A stretch of 64,000 bases of DNA from Oscillospiraceae bacterium MB24-C1 (GCA_030913685.1 CP133187.1:2236001-2300000), one strand, 5' to 3'; numbered from the stretch's first letter, positions 17,618 to 26,495 are shown. The notes: a model not told the origin generated them from the sequence alone. Numbers and translations are program-made.

Positions 17618-18613
17618 ATGATAAGAATAGTATCTACAATATTAACTATATGTGTCAGTTCGTACTTTTTAGCTGGATGTGGAGGAAATCATGCGCAGAA
17701 TACAAATGAAGCTGGAACAGCTTCAGAAACGCTGATTACAGTCATTGTACCAAAATCTTCTGCGGCAATTCCAGTGCTTAGGATACTTGAAAGCAAGGCA
17801 TTAGGGGATGACATTGGTATTGATGTAGAAATTTTTGATAGTACGGAAGCTATGATATCTATGTCTTCCAGCATGAAGTACAGCTTTATTATTTTGCCTA
17901 TACACACAGCGGCTACAGTATACAATAACGGTCTTGATGTAAAACTCATGAATGTATTCGCTTGGGGTGGAATGCACCTGGCCACAATTGATACTGCTTG
18001 TAAAAGCTGGGAGGATCTAAAAGGCAATGAATTATATGTGCTATCCAAGGGTTCAGTGCCCGATATTTTGACTCAGTATTTTTTGAACCAACATGATTTG
18101 GTAATCGGTGAAACCATAGAAGTGGTTTATTCAACCTATCCGGAAATTTCACAGCTGATGAGTCTTGGTAGAATAAAGTATGCTGTAGATGGTCAACCCT
18201 TTTCAACCTCCAATCAGGAAAATATTGAGAACTAGAGAATTATTTCCGATTATTCAGCCGAATGGAAAAGCTCAGCAGGCAACGAATATTCGTTGCCTGC
18301 TTATGGTCTTGCAGCTAATAGTACGTTTTTATCTCAAAATGTGGAATTCACAAAAAGCTTTATGGAAGAATTTGAAAAATCAGTCAGCTGGGTGATCAAT
18401 AACCCGGAGGATGCCGGAAAGCTTGCAAAAAAACACTTAAATGCCGATGATGTTCTTATTGAAAAGGCAATGCCTAATTTCAATTTTAATTATGTGCCAT
18501 CGGATACTGCACAAAAGGATATAGAAAAATATTATGATATCCTATTTGCCTGCAGACCCAAAAGCATAGGAGGAAAAAAACCAGATGAAAGGTTTTATTA
18601 TAAAACCCAATAA
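17618..18613 (+). pseudogene. ABC substrate-binding lipoprotein 2, interrupted by one in-frame TAG
   Basis: This is a tandem paralogue of lipoprotein 1, with AGGAGGT and ATG at 17618, lipobox LAGC and the same landmarks (VPKSSAAIPVLRILE, SKGSVPDILTQYFL, YAVDGQPF). Codon 206 (18233-18235) is TAG. The frame continues without shift to 18613 with full homology (YSAEWKSSAGNEYSLPA, ending KSIGGKKPDERFYYK). At the corresponding position the paralogue has tyrosine, so a single TAT/TAC to TAG change explains the break. The 5' part alone would lack the second lobe. The next gene starts inside its 3' end, so the stop may also reduce permease translation. Confidence 0.85.
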
Positions 18614-19394
18614 TTATTTTAAGAATAAACTTGTCAGTGACAGGCTGCCTTCCGGCATAAGCACTATCTGTATTTCTTTAATATTTTTGCTGCTATGGTA
18701 TGGACTGTCACTCATTTATACCCCTTTGATACTCCCCAGTCCCGCACTAACTTTTAAATCTCTTTTAGAAGTATTGCAAAGTGAACGTTTTTTTATAGAG
18801 CTATTTTCAACTCTTAATAGGCTTTTGATAGGTCTTTTAACATCAATATTAATTGGAAGTATATTAGGAATTTTGATGGGCTGCAGCAAAAAAATAAAAC
18901 ATTTGTTTGAACCACTTGTCTATCTCGTTCAGGCAACTCCACCTATACTCTACATGACACTAGCCATGCTATGGTTTGGATTAAATGGGAGGGCAACAAT
19001 TTTTATTGTATTTATAGGAAGTGCGCCGGTTATGGCTGTCAATATTAAAGAAGGCTTTGAGAACATTGATACTAAACTAATTGAAATGGGAAAAGCCTTT
19101 CAGTTTTCAAAATCAAAAATGATTATGGAGATTATCATTCCGTCATTAAAGGCATACTTCAAGACCGGTCTTATAACAGTATTTAGCTTTGGATGGAAAC
19201 TTGTTGTCATGGGCGAGGTTTTAAGTGCAAGCACAGGGCTCGGGGCTCAAATTACAGATGCCAGAATGAATCTCGAAACAAACATGGTATTTGCATGGGG
19301 AATTATTGTTATTTTTCTTTGTTTTCTCTTTCAAAAAACCACTGTTAAGCTGTTTGAATTTAAATTAAAGCGGAGAAAAAACTATGAGGGATAA
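18585..19394 (+). CDS. ABC transporter permease (SsuC/TauC-like)
   Basis: This 269-residue permease has about six membrane helices. The ABC-importer EAA loop near residues 170-190 reads EMGKAFQFSKSKMIMEIIIPSLKAYFKTG and has the expected spacing of G and P. The N-terminal part (ILPSPALTFKSLLEVL) is typical of sulfonate/nitrate/taurine permeases. The ATG at 18585 lies inside the end of lipoprotein 2 and has AGGAGG 12 bases upstream, so translation is probably coupled to that disrupted gene. It overlaps the ATPase gene by 11 bases. Confidence 0.88.
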   Translation: MKGFIIKPNNYFKNKLVSDRLPSGISTICISLIFLLLWYGLSLIYTPLILPSPALTFKSLLEVLQSERFFIELFSTLNRLLIGLLTSILIGSILGILMGCSKKIKHLFEPLVYLVQATPPILYMTLAMLWFGLNGRATIFIVFIGSAPVMAVNIKEGFENIDTKLIEMGKAFQFSKSKMIMEIIIPSLKAYFKTGLITVFSFGWKLVVMGEVLSASTGLGAQITDARMNLETNMVFAWGIIVIFLCFLFQKTTVKLFEFKLKRRKNYEG

Positions 19395-20121
19395 AGCATT
19401 ATTAAAAATTTTGAACATTGAAAAACACTTTGAAGAAGTTATGGTTCTGCATGATTTTTCTATGGAAGCCAACCGGGAAGAAATTGTATGCATTCTAGGC
19501 CCTTCGGGTTGTGGAAAGTCTACCATGCTAAATATTATTTCGGGACTAACTACGCCGTCCTGCGGCAAAGTAATAAATAATAGTGAAAATACGAGCTATG
19601 TTTTTCAAGAAGATAGACTTTTACCGTGGAAGGACGTATATGAAAATATTAAAATTGTAAATGATAAGAGCTCTCACAAAAACTGTATGGAATTAATTGA
19701 AAAGGTAGGTTTAAAAGGGTTTGAAGGTTTTTATCCATGCGAGTTAAGCGGTGGAATGCGGCAAAGGTGTTCCATAGCAAGGGCATTTAACTATGAAGCT
19801 GATTTGTTACTTATGGATGAACCCTTTAAATCCCTTGATTATAACTTGAGAATTGGGATGATCCGTTATCTGCTTACACTTTGGGAAAGCAAGAAAAAAA
19901 CTATCATATTTGTAACTCACGAGATTGACGAAGCGCTCTTGCTTGGAGACAGGATACTTTTTTTAACTAATAGGCCAACTAGAGTTTTGACAGAATTTAA
20001 TATTGAAACACCTAAGCTCAAAAGAAGCCTTACTGACCCTTCACTAGTTAAAGTCAGAAATCAGATTCTTGACTTGCTGCAAAATGAAAATCAACAAGTT
20101 AATCAAGTTAATGCAATATAA
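19384..20121 (+). CDS. ABC transporter ATP-binding protein (SsuB-like)
   Basis: This 245-residue nucleotide-binding subunit drives the importer. Walker A GPSGCGKST is at about residue 39; a Q-loop in YVFQEDRLLPW, signature LSGGMRQR, Walker B LLLMDEPF and the switch VTHEIDEAL follow. The LLPWKDVYENI pattern is characteristic of the nitrate/sulfonate/taurine subfamily. The stop codon overlaps the bidirectional terminator at 20121-20170. Confidence 0.92.
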   Translation: MRDKALLKILNIEKHFEEVMVLHDFSMEANREEIVCILGPSGCGKSTMLNIISGLTTPSCGKVINNSENTSYVFQEDRLLPWKDVYENIKIVNDKSSHKNCMELIEKVGLKGFEGFYPCELSGGMRQRCSIARAFNYEADLLLMDEPFKSLDYNLRIGMIRYLLTLWESKKKTIIFVTHEIDEALLLGDRILFLTNRPTRVLTEFNIETPKLKRSLTDPSLVKVRNQILDLLQNENQQVNQVNAI

Positions 20122-20170
20122 AAATACAAGACGGGAACTAAAATAATTATGGGTTGCCGTCTTGTATTTT
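20121..20170. terminator. bidirectional terminator
   Basis: A 14-bp perfect stem, AAAATACAAGACGG with CCGTCTTGTATTTT, separates the convergent ATPase and regulator 2 genes. A-run and T-run flanks make it functional on both strands. Confidence 0.9.
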
Positions 20171-20173
20171 TAT

Positions 20174-20866
20174 TTATAAAGAAATTATTTTACTTAATCG
20201 GTTAATGTTCATTACCGTTATTGTTCTTTTTTGAAATGATAGTATACCTTCAGCTTCAAGCTTTCGCAGTTCTCTGGATAGAGAAGTTCTTGAGACATCC
20301 ATATACTCCGCCCAAGCTTTTTTAGAAAAAGGAAGTGTAACTATATTTGTATTTTTATCCTCGCTTTCGTACTGAAGGTAATGAACCAAATATCCGGCGA
20401 TCTTCTCCTGAATGGAATCTAAAGAGAGTATTCCTATTTTGTGTTTTAGCATCAATGTTGAATTTGAAGTCGATTCAAGATAATTAAGCATAAATTGGTT
20501 ATCAAGCGCAAAAAGCCGTAGTAAATCGGATTTTGTTATAAATAGAATTGTTGTAGGTTTACATGAACATATGTTATCAGGATAATATTCATATTTTGAA
20601 AAAATAGAGGATTCTCCAATCACTTCAGGAGCTCTTTTCCTTTCAATAATAACCACCTTGCCGTTTGGAAAAATCTTCTGAACATCCACTGCTCCTGAAA
20701 GTAAAATTCCTATTCTATTCGCATTTTGGACAGGCGAAAAAACGATTTCATTTTCGGCTATATTTTCTTCCTTAACATTGATTTTTAATAGCAAAGCTTC
20801 AATTTCATCAAAGCTTTTATTCTTAAACAAAGTACATTTTTGAAGTGTAGATAATTTATGATTCAT
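20174..20866 (-). CDS. Crp/Fnr-family transcriptional regulator 2
   Basis: This 230-residue paralogue of the regulator at 15681 has the same layout: sensor barrel, dimer helix, winged helix. Its recognition region WAEYMDVSRTSLSRELRKL differs little from that of regulator 1 (SRxSLxREL core), so both could bind the same palindrome. ATG at 20866 is chosen because AGAGGAG lies at the right distance; a longer frame upstream has no such site. Operator site 4 begins 30 bases before the start, allowing autoregulation. The inducing signal is not evident. Confidence 0.88.
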   Translation of the reverse strand: MNHKLSTLQKCTLFKNKSFDEIEALLLKINVKEENIAENEIVFSPVQNANRIGILLSGAVDVQKIFPNGKVVIIERKRAPEVIGESSIFSKYEYYPDNICSCKPTTILFITKSDLLRLFALDNQFMLNYLESTSNSTLMLKHKIGILSLDSIQEKIAGYLVHYLQYESEDKNTNIVTLPFSKKAWAEYMDVSRTSLSRELRKLEAEGILSFQKRTITVMNINRLSKIISL

Positions 20867-20895
20867 TTTAATCTCCTCTTTATTAATTGAAAAGA

Positions 20896-20937
20896 GTATC
20901 TTGGGATACATATTTTATGACTTTATTATACTATAAT
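20896..20937 (+). promoter_or_regulatory. Crp-type operator, site 4, with perfect -10
   Basis: GTATCTTGGGATAC (20896-20909; arms GTATC/GATAC) is followed by a perfect TATAAT at 20932-20937. That hexamer starts 29.5 bases from the palindrome centre, the same spacing as sites 2 and 3. This predicts Crp-type activation of the rightward operon that begins with the Fur-type gene. Confidence 0.72.
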
Positions 20938-20951
20938 ACAAGTGTAATGTA

Positions 20952-20964
20952 AATGATTCTCATT
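20952..20964 (+). promoter_or_regulatory. candidate Fur box
   Basis: AATGATTCTCATT is a palindrome that differs from the AATGATAATCATT core of the classical Fur box at two central positions. It overlaps the predicted early transcribed region (about +8 to +20) of the operon whose first gene is Fur-like. Confidence 0.5.
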
Positions 20965-21462
20965 TTAAAAATGAAGCGCAATCGTATTTCTTGGTTTGGA
21001 GATGATGATGCTTTGGACGACAATACAATAGAATTCGAGAAAATTCTTCATACATACGGATATAAGCTGACAGCGCAGAGAAAGGCAATACTTGAAATTA
21101 TTCGTGATGAAAAGAAGAGACATTTATGCACGGAAGAAATATATGATGAGGTTAAAAAAGCTTATCCCGGAATAGGGCTCGCAACAGTTTACCGTACCCT
21201 GCAGCTATTTGAAAAGCTTGGGCTCGTACATCATATATTGCTGGATGACGGTTGCATGCGATTTCAGATCATCGATTCTAAGGAAAAGCACCAGCATCAT
21301 CATCTTGTTTGTGAGATTTGTGGTGAAGTCCTTGATGTGGAGAAGGATATGCTGGGGACTTTAGAAGAAAAGTTGTTAATGGAAAAAGGCTTCACTGTAA
21401 AAGACCACAAAGTACAATTCTTTGGAATATGTAAAAAATGCGCAGAAAAACAAAACAAATAA
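20953..21462 (+). CDS. Fur-family metal-dependent transcriptional regulator
   Basis: This regulator has up to 169 residues. The N-terminal winged helix contains YKLTAQRKAILEII and GIGLATVYRTLQLFEKLGLV. The C-terminal dimer/metal domain contains the KHQHHHLVCEICGEV histidine/CxxC motif and a second CxxC (ICKKC). It could be an iron (Fur) or peroxide (PerR) sensor. The start is uncertain: ATG 20953 lies nine bases after the predicted transcription start and has no ribosome binding site; ATG 20971 and TTG 21013 (GGAG 11 bases upstream) are alternatives. The gene is 17 bases ahead of the activase-fusion gene and leads the operon that ends at 30056. Confidence 0.88.
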   Translation: MILILKMKRNRISWFGDDDALDDNTIEFEKILHTYGYKLTAQRKAILEIIRDEKKRHLCTEEIYDEVKKAYPGIGLATVYRTLQLFEKLGLVHHILLDDGCMRFQIIDSKEKHQHHHLVCEICGEVLDVEKDMLGTLEEKLLMEKGFTVKDHKVQFFGICKKCAEKQNK

Positions 21463-21479
21463 AACTAGGAGGAAAACAA

Positions 21480-24400
21480 ATGTACAGTATTGGAATTGAT
21501 ATTGGTTATTCATCTGTTAAGGTCATTTTGACAGATGAAGAGAATACGATTAGGTTTAGCAGATATCAAATGCATAAAGGCAGGATAAAGAATACGTTGA
21601 CGGGTATCCTTAAAGATCTGACGGCAGCATTTGATCCGCAGGGCATCAAATATGGATCTGTAACAGGAAATGGAAGCAAGTTTTTAAGTGTAAATGGTGC
21701 GGCTAAAGCGGTGAATGATGTTACTGCTGTTATTGAAGGTGCTATTGCGGAAAATTCGTTGGTCGGCTCAATTGTTGACATCGGCGGTGAAAGTGCGAGA
21801 TTCATCACTGGCTTGGGTGGCAGTGATAAATCTCGCATTGAAATAGCCATGAATTCCAATTGTTCTTCTGGAACAGGCTCATTTCTTGAAGAACAGATGT
21901 CCAGACTAAATTTAAAGCTTACCGATTATTCAGAGCTGGTGAAGGAAGCGAAATCCATTCCCAGAATCGCGGGGCGTTGTAGCGTATTTGCAAAAACAGA
22001 CATAACGCATCATCAGCAGGAGGGCGTTTCGGCTCCGGATATTTTACTGGGGCTTGCCTATGCACTTGTCCGAAACTACAAAGGTACGGTGATGAAGAAG
22101 CTCCCTGTTAAAAAGCCAATTCTGTTTTCAGGTGGCGTCTCTTATAATGGAGGGATTATTATCGCATTAAGGGATGTGCTGGAGCTTTCGGACGAAGATT
22201 TAATCTTTCCAGACCATTTAGGGTGTGTCGGTGCATTTGGTGCATCGGTCATAGCCAGAAAAGACAGACTGCTGATTGACTTGTCTAAGGTGTTTTCCTT
22301 AGCGGAGAATACAGAAGAGATGATAATAAATGAGGATAGCATTGTTCTTCCCAAGCTGTCCGCTTATGGCGTTGGCGACAGCGATGGAAAGCATACATGT
22401 AAAAGTCTATTGTCAGAGCGTGAAGTGATTGACTGCTATCTCGGCATAGATATCGGTTCGACCAGTACAAACCTTGTATTAATTAATAGTGACAATGAGA
22501 TTATCTCCTTTAAATATTTAAGAACCTTGGGTAATCCTATTGATGCTGTGATCAAAGGCTTTAAAGAAATAAAAGAAGAACTCGGCGAAAAAATAAGAAT
22601 TATAGGCGCTGGAACAACCGGCTCCGGCAGATATATGATTGGAAAAATGATTGGTGCCGATGTAATTAAGGATGAAATCACCGCACAGGCAAAGGCTGCA
22701 GTCCAAATTAGCGGTGATGTGAATACTATTTTTGAAATTGGCGGGCAGGACTCTAAATTTATTAGTATTGATAATGGTGCGGTTGTTGATTTTCAAATGA
22801 ACAAGATTTGTGCCGCCGGCACAGGTTCCTTTATTGAGGAGCAAGCAAAGAAATTCAATATTCCCATTGAAAACTTTGGAGAAATTGCGCTTAGAAGCGA
22901 TAATCCCATCAGTCTAGGGGAACGATGCACCGTTTTTATAGAAACAAGCATTGCCTCCTACTTAGCAGTAGGCGCAAATATCAATGATATTGTTTCGGGA
23001 TTATGCTACTCGATTGTTAAAAACTATCTTGATCGGGTTGTTGGACAAAAGAAAATCGGAAACAAAATTTTTCTGCAGGGAGGGCTTGCCTATAATCAAG
23101 GGGTCATAAACGCTTTCAGAGCCGTAACGGGAAAAGAAATCATTGTTCCACCATTTTTCAGTGTCACCGGAGCTTATGGTGCTGCTGTTCTGGCAATGGA
23201 AGAGATGAACGGGAAAATGAGCTCATTTAGAGGTCTTAATGTAACTGCGGAAGACTTGGTATTACAACATACAAATAGAGGCTCCATTAATTTAGGTGAA
23301 AATGAATTTAATGAAAATGTTAAAAAAATTGTGTTTAACGATTATGTTCTTGAAAATTCCGCAAAAAAAACAGTAGGTATTCCAAGAGCGCTTTTTACCT
23401 ACGGCATGTTTTCTATGTTTAATACCTTCTTCAAAGAGCTTGACTTAAATGTACTGTTGTCTGACCCCACCAATGAAAACACCCTTGCCCTAGGTCAACA
23501 ATATGCAATGGATGAAACCTGTTTCCCGATTAAACTGATTACTGGGCACGTTGCTGAGCTGATGCAGAAAAAGGTTGATTACATCTTTTTCCCTGATTTG
23601 GTGACGGTAGATCACCCTGGCTCCCAAAGCCGAAAAAATTATGGTTGTGCTTTTATGCAGCTTTCTTTTAAGGTTATGAACCGTGCAATGGAGCTTGACA
23701 AGAAAGGCATTGAATTGTTGTCCCCTACCATAGCGTTTCATATGGGTAAAGAATCTATTATGAAGAGCTTCCTCAAAGTTGGGGAGCAATTAGGTAAGTC
23801 AGCCGACCGAACAAGGAACGCACTTGAAAAGGGGTTAGATTCCGCTAACAGATTTGAAGAACGAATGGCGAAAAACAGCAAAAAGGTTATGAGCCAGCTT
23901 AAGTCCGATGAAATTGCGTTCGTAATGGTTTCAAAAATATACGGAGTGGCCGACCCGGTGCTGAATATGAACATACCGGAAAAGCTTGCGGGGATGGGCT
24001 ACAAGGTGTTTCCGTTTTATGATTTGCCGGAAGGCGATCTGTCGAAAGAACATCCCAACATGTTCTGGCCGTTTGGCCAGCATATTTTGGAGCCTGCTCA
24101 GTTAATTCGCCGACATCCCAACCTATACGCTATTTTTCTCACTCATCATGGGTGCGGCCCTGATTCTATTCTCTCCCACTACTTTAGGGAGGAAATGAGA
24201 GGAAAACCCTATCTGCATATTGAAATTGATGAGCATTCCTCAGGTGTCGGCATTATTACAAGAGTAGAAGCCTTTATTAACAGCCTTAAAAACATTAACA
24301 CAAAGCATGCAGCCAATATACAGACGTATGTAAACAGCATTGAGCATAGTGAGACGAATATAAAAAATACGCTTGGTAATCTCAACAAAACGAAAACTAT

Positions 24401-25475
24401 TTATTTGCCATATCTGTATCCGTATTCCGAGTTCTATAAAGAGCTGCTGTTAAAAAGAGGCATTGATGCAAAGGTACTCCCCTCTTCAAGCAAAGTATCC
24501 ATAGATACCGGACGTAAGTTCACAATAACAGAAGAATATTTTTCACTCACAGCTTTGTTAGGGAATGTGTTTACGACTCTAAAAAGGCTTGATAATAAAG
24601 ACGTGAATCGTACCGCTTTTCTTATCCCGCAAAATGAAGGAACAGAAACAGACGGTCAGTACAGCCGACTGCTTAGAACAATGCTGGATGAGGAAGGTTA
24701 TCAGAACGTCGACATTGTATCACCCTTTTGGGAAGATATTCTTTGCAAAGATGATCAAACCTTTAATGAAGTGACCCTGTGTTTTCTTGCTGGTGACATA
24801 ATCTGGTGTGCTCCTCAAAAGTCACGAGAAAGGTATTTAAAAGCAACGATGGAACTGATAAAGGAAAATCAGTTTAATCTGGAACAACTGAAAGCAATTG
24901 CGCAGTCAATCGCAACGGAGCTGAATGGAGAAAGCTTTGAAAAGAAGATACTTGCTGTAGGTGAATTCAATATTCTGTTTGATGGGCTTTTAAATAATGA
25001 TACTTTCAAGGAACTTGAAAAGAAAGGTCATCGTGTTTTATACAGCCCCTTAGGAGAAGCTATGTGGATGTTGTGGCGGGATTATGCAGATCAAAACAAA
25101 AATAATCAATCCGTACTCATGGAGCAAAGACTGCTAGAGCTTAGAAATGGTATTATGACTATTTCTAAAGCCCTCTGTGACTGGAGTCCTTATGAAAAAA
25201 ATGCAGATGAACTGATACGAATTGCAGACAGAACTTTAGGCTATTTTTCTGGAGCTCATGGAAGATACCGACAAGCGAAGCAACTTTGTGCATCCCATAA
25301 GACTGATGGTGTTATCACAGCCGCATCTATTTATGAAAATACAGGAATCGTGCTGGGAATGCTTCAAAAAGGCTTTGAGGACGAGAACACAAAGCCTGTT
25401 TTAAATCTCACATTTGATGGAAATAAAAATGAAAATGACCAAATTAAGGTTGATTCATTTATGTACTATCTTTAA
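21480..25475 (+). CDS. fused double 2-hydroxyacyl-CoA dehydratase activase / dehydratase-like protein
   Basis: This 1331-residue iron-sulfur ATPase fusion has two BcrA/BadF/HgdC-type ASKHA domains in tandem (about 1-270 and 325-590), each opening with a phosphate-1 motif (GIDIGYSS; GIDIGSTS). Each keeps both cysteines that ligate the [4Fe-4S] cluster in HgdC: NCSSGTGSF with GRCSVF, and CAAGTGSF with GERCTVF. The C-terminal half contains the activase-associated domain (DETCFPIKLITGHVAEL; THHGCGPDSI; HIEIDEHSSGVGI) and an HgdB-like end. Activases use ATP to push electrons at very low potential into a partner. Here donor and acceptor seem fused, as described for some double-cubane-cluster protein families. 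The substrate is unknown. AGGAGG precedes the ATG. Confidence 0.85.
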   Translation: MYSIGIDIGYSSVKVILTDEENTIRFSRYQMHKGRIKNTLTGILKDLTAAFDPQGIKYGSVTGNGSKFLSVNGAAKAVNDVTAVIEGAIAENSLVGSIVDIGGESARFITGLGGSDKSRIEIAMNSNCSSGTGSFLEEQMSRLNLKLTDYSELVKEAKSIPRIAGRCSVFAKTDITHHQQEGVSAPDILLGLAYALVRNYKGTVMKKLPVKKPILFSGGVSYNGGIIIALRDVLELSDEDLIFPDHLGCVGAFGASVIARKDRLLIDLSKVFSLAENTEEMIINEDSIVLPKLSAYGVGDSDGKHTCKSLLSEREVIDCYLGIDIGSTSTNLVLINSDNEIISFKYLRTLGNPIDAVIKGFKEIKEELGEKIRIIGAGTTGSGRYMIGKMIGADVIKDEITAQAKAAVQISGDVNTIFEIGGQDSKFISIDNGAVVDFQMNKICAAGTGSFIEEQAKKFNIPIENFGEIALRSDNPISLGERCTVFIETSIASYLAVGANINDIVSGLCYSIVKNYLDRVVGQKKIGNKIFLQGGLAYNQGVINAFRAVTGKEIIVPPFFSVTGAYGAAVLAMEEMNGKMSSFRGLNVTAEDLVLQHTNRGSINLGENEFNENVKKIVFNDYVLENSAKKTVGIPRALFTYGMFSMFNTFFKELDLNVLLSDPTNENTLALGQQYAMDETCFPIKLITGHVAELMQKKVDYIFFPDLVTVDHPGSQSRKNYGCAFMQLSFKVMNRAMELDKKGIELLSPTIAFHMGKESIMKSFLKVGEQLGKSADRTRNALEKGLDSANRFEERMAKNSKKVMSQLKSDEIAFVMVSKIYGVADPVLNMNIPEKLAGMGYKVFPFYDLPEGDLSKEHPNMFWPFGQHILEPAQLIRRHPNLYAIFLTHHGCGPDSILSHYFREEMRGKPYLHIEIDEHSSGVGIITRVEAFINSLKNINTKHAANIQTYVNSIEHSETNIKNTLGNLNKTKTIYLPYLYPYSEFYKELLLKRGIDAKVLPSSSKVSIDTGRKFTITEEYFSLTALLGNVFTTLKRLDNKDVNRTAFLIPQNEGTETDGQYSRLLRTMLDEEGYQNVDIVSPFWEDILCKDDQTFNEVTLCFLAGDIIWCAPQKSRERYLKATMELIKENQFNLEQLKAIAQSIATELNGESFEKKILAVGEFNILFDGLLNNDTFKELEKKGHRVLYSPLGEAMWMLWRDYADQNKNNQSVLMEQRLLELRNGIMTISKALCDWSPYEKNADELIRIADRTLGYFSGAHGRYRQAKQLCASHKTDGVITAASIYENTGIVLGMLQKGFEDENTKPVLNLTFDGNKNENDQIKVDSFMYYL

Positions 25476-25491
25476 TTAGGAGGAACAATCA

Positions 25492-26106
25492 ATGAATAGC
25501 AAAAATTGCAATAACGGACATAGACAAGAGCAGCATTGTCGAAATAACAGATCACGCCGTGGCCCCAGCAGCTTTCATATGCAGGATTCCAGTCTTGTGT
25601 TTGAGAAATTAGCCCTAAAACAAGGCGACACACTTTTAGATTTAGGTTGTGGTGCTGGAGATTATTCTATTCATGCGGCTGGAATAGTCGGGGAAACTGG
25701 AAACATATATGCTTTGGATCTCTGGCAGGAGATGCTAGACAAAATTTGTGAAGATGCTATGACACAGGGAATTCATAATATACATCCCGTGGTTTCAGAT
25801 ATTCGTAAGAAAATTAACCTCTCTAATGACAGCATGGATATTTGCTTGATTGCTACTGTACTTCATATGATGGATTTTAAAACAGAAACTGACAGCCTAT
25901 TTGCTGAAGTCAAGCGGGTATTAAAGTCAGGAGGTAAACTTGCTGTTATTGAATGCAAGAAAGAAAATAGTTCATTCGGTCCTCCTATACAAGCTAGAAT
26001 TTCACCGAACGAGCTTGAGAAAGGCCTTGTTAAGTTTGGTTTTTCAAAAACAGATTATATTGATTTGGGCTCCAATTATATGGTGATATTTGCTTTAAGT
26101 CAATGA
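25492..26106 (+). CDS. class I SAM-dependent methyltransferase
   Basis: This 204-residue protein has the Rossmann-fold motif I DLGCGAGDYS (residues 50-59), motif II acidic end IYALDLWQEML and the motif IV region DICLIATVLHMMDF, all as in UbiE/Methyltransf_11-type enzymes. The first 25 residues are rich in Asn, His, Cys and Arg and look disordered, possibly metal-interacting. The substrate is unknown. It lies 16 bases behind the activase fusion, with AGGAGG before the ATG, and overlaps the DtxR-type frame; the three clearly form one transcript. Confidence 0.85.
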   Translation: MNSKNCNNGHRQEQHCRNNRSRRGPSSFHMQDSSLVFEKLALKQGDTLLDLGCGAGDYSIHAAGIVGETGNIYALDLWQEMLDKICEDAMTQGIHNIHPVVSDIRKKINLSNDSMDICLIATVLHMMDFKTETDSLFAEVKRVLKSGGKLAVIECKKENSSFGPPIQARISPNELEKGLVKFGFSKTDYIDLGSNYMVIFALSQ

Positions 26107-26123
26107 AAGTACGGGTGATCACA

Positions 26124-26495
26124 ATGACAATTACGCCTGCTTTGGAAAACTATTTGAAAATAATATTGGAGCTGAATGAAAACGACGCCGAGGCAAGAGT
26201 TACAAGTATTTCCGAAAGATTTGGCGTAACAAAGGCAACTGTATCGCAAACTGTGAAAAAGCTTATGAATTATGGCTTAGTTACAAAGGATGTAAGTGGT
26301 GCAATATTGCTTACTGATTTCGGGAAAGAAAAGGCAATTGAAGTGCGAAACCGCAATTTAGTTATCAAAGGGTTTTTAACCCAAGTCCTCGGCGTAGACA
26401 ATCAAGTATCCGAAAAAGATGCCTGTAAGATGGAACATTTAATCAGTTGTGAAACAATAGAAAAGCTTAAAGGATATTTACTTAAACCAAAATAA
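26124..26495 (+). CDS. short DtxR/MntR-family metal-dependent regulator
   Basis: This 123-residue protein has the N-terminal winged helix of the DtxR family: ALENYLKIILELNE, then ISERFGVTKATVSQTVKKLMNYGLV. The C-terminal dimerisation helices include a metal-site-like region (CKMEHLISCETIEKL). It lacks the SH3-like third domain of full DtxR, like MntR. ATG at 26124 is preferred because GGGTGATC immediately precedes it. It follows the methyltransferase and precedes two ABC half-transporters, consistent with metal-responsive control of transport. Confidence 0.85.
   Translation: MTITPALENYLKIILELNENDAEARVTSISERFGVTKATVSQTVKKLMNYGLVTKDVSGAILLTDFGKEKAIEVRNRNLVIKGFLTQVLGVDNQVSEKDACKMEHLISCETIEKLKGYLLKPK

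Noticed and set aside
18233-18235. TAG read as pyrrolysine or other recoding
   Set aside because: No pyl genes are in the window, the family is not one known to use it, and the paralogue has Tyr; a nonsense mutation is simpler.
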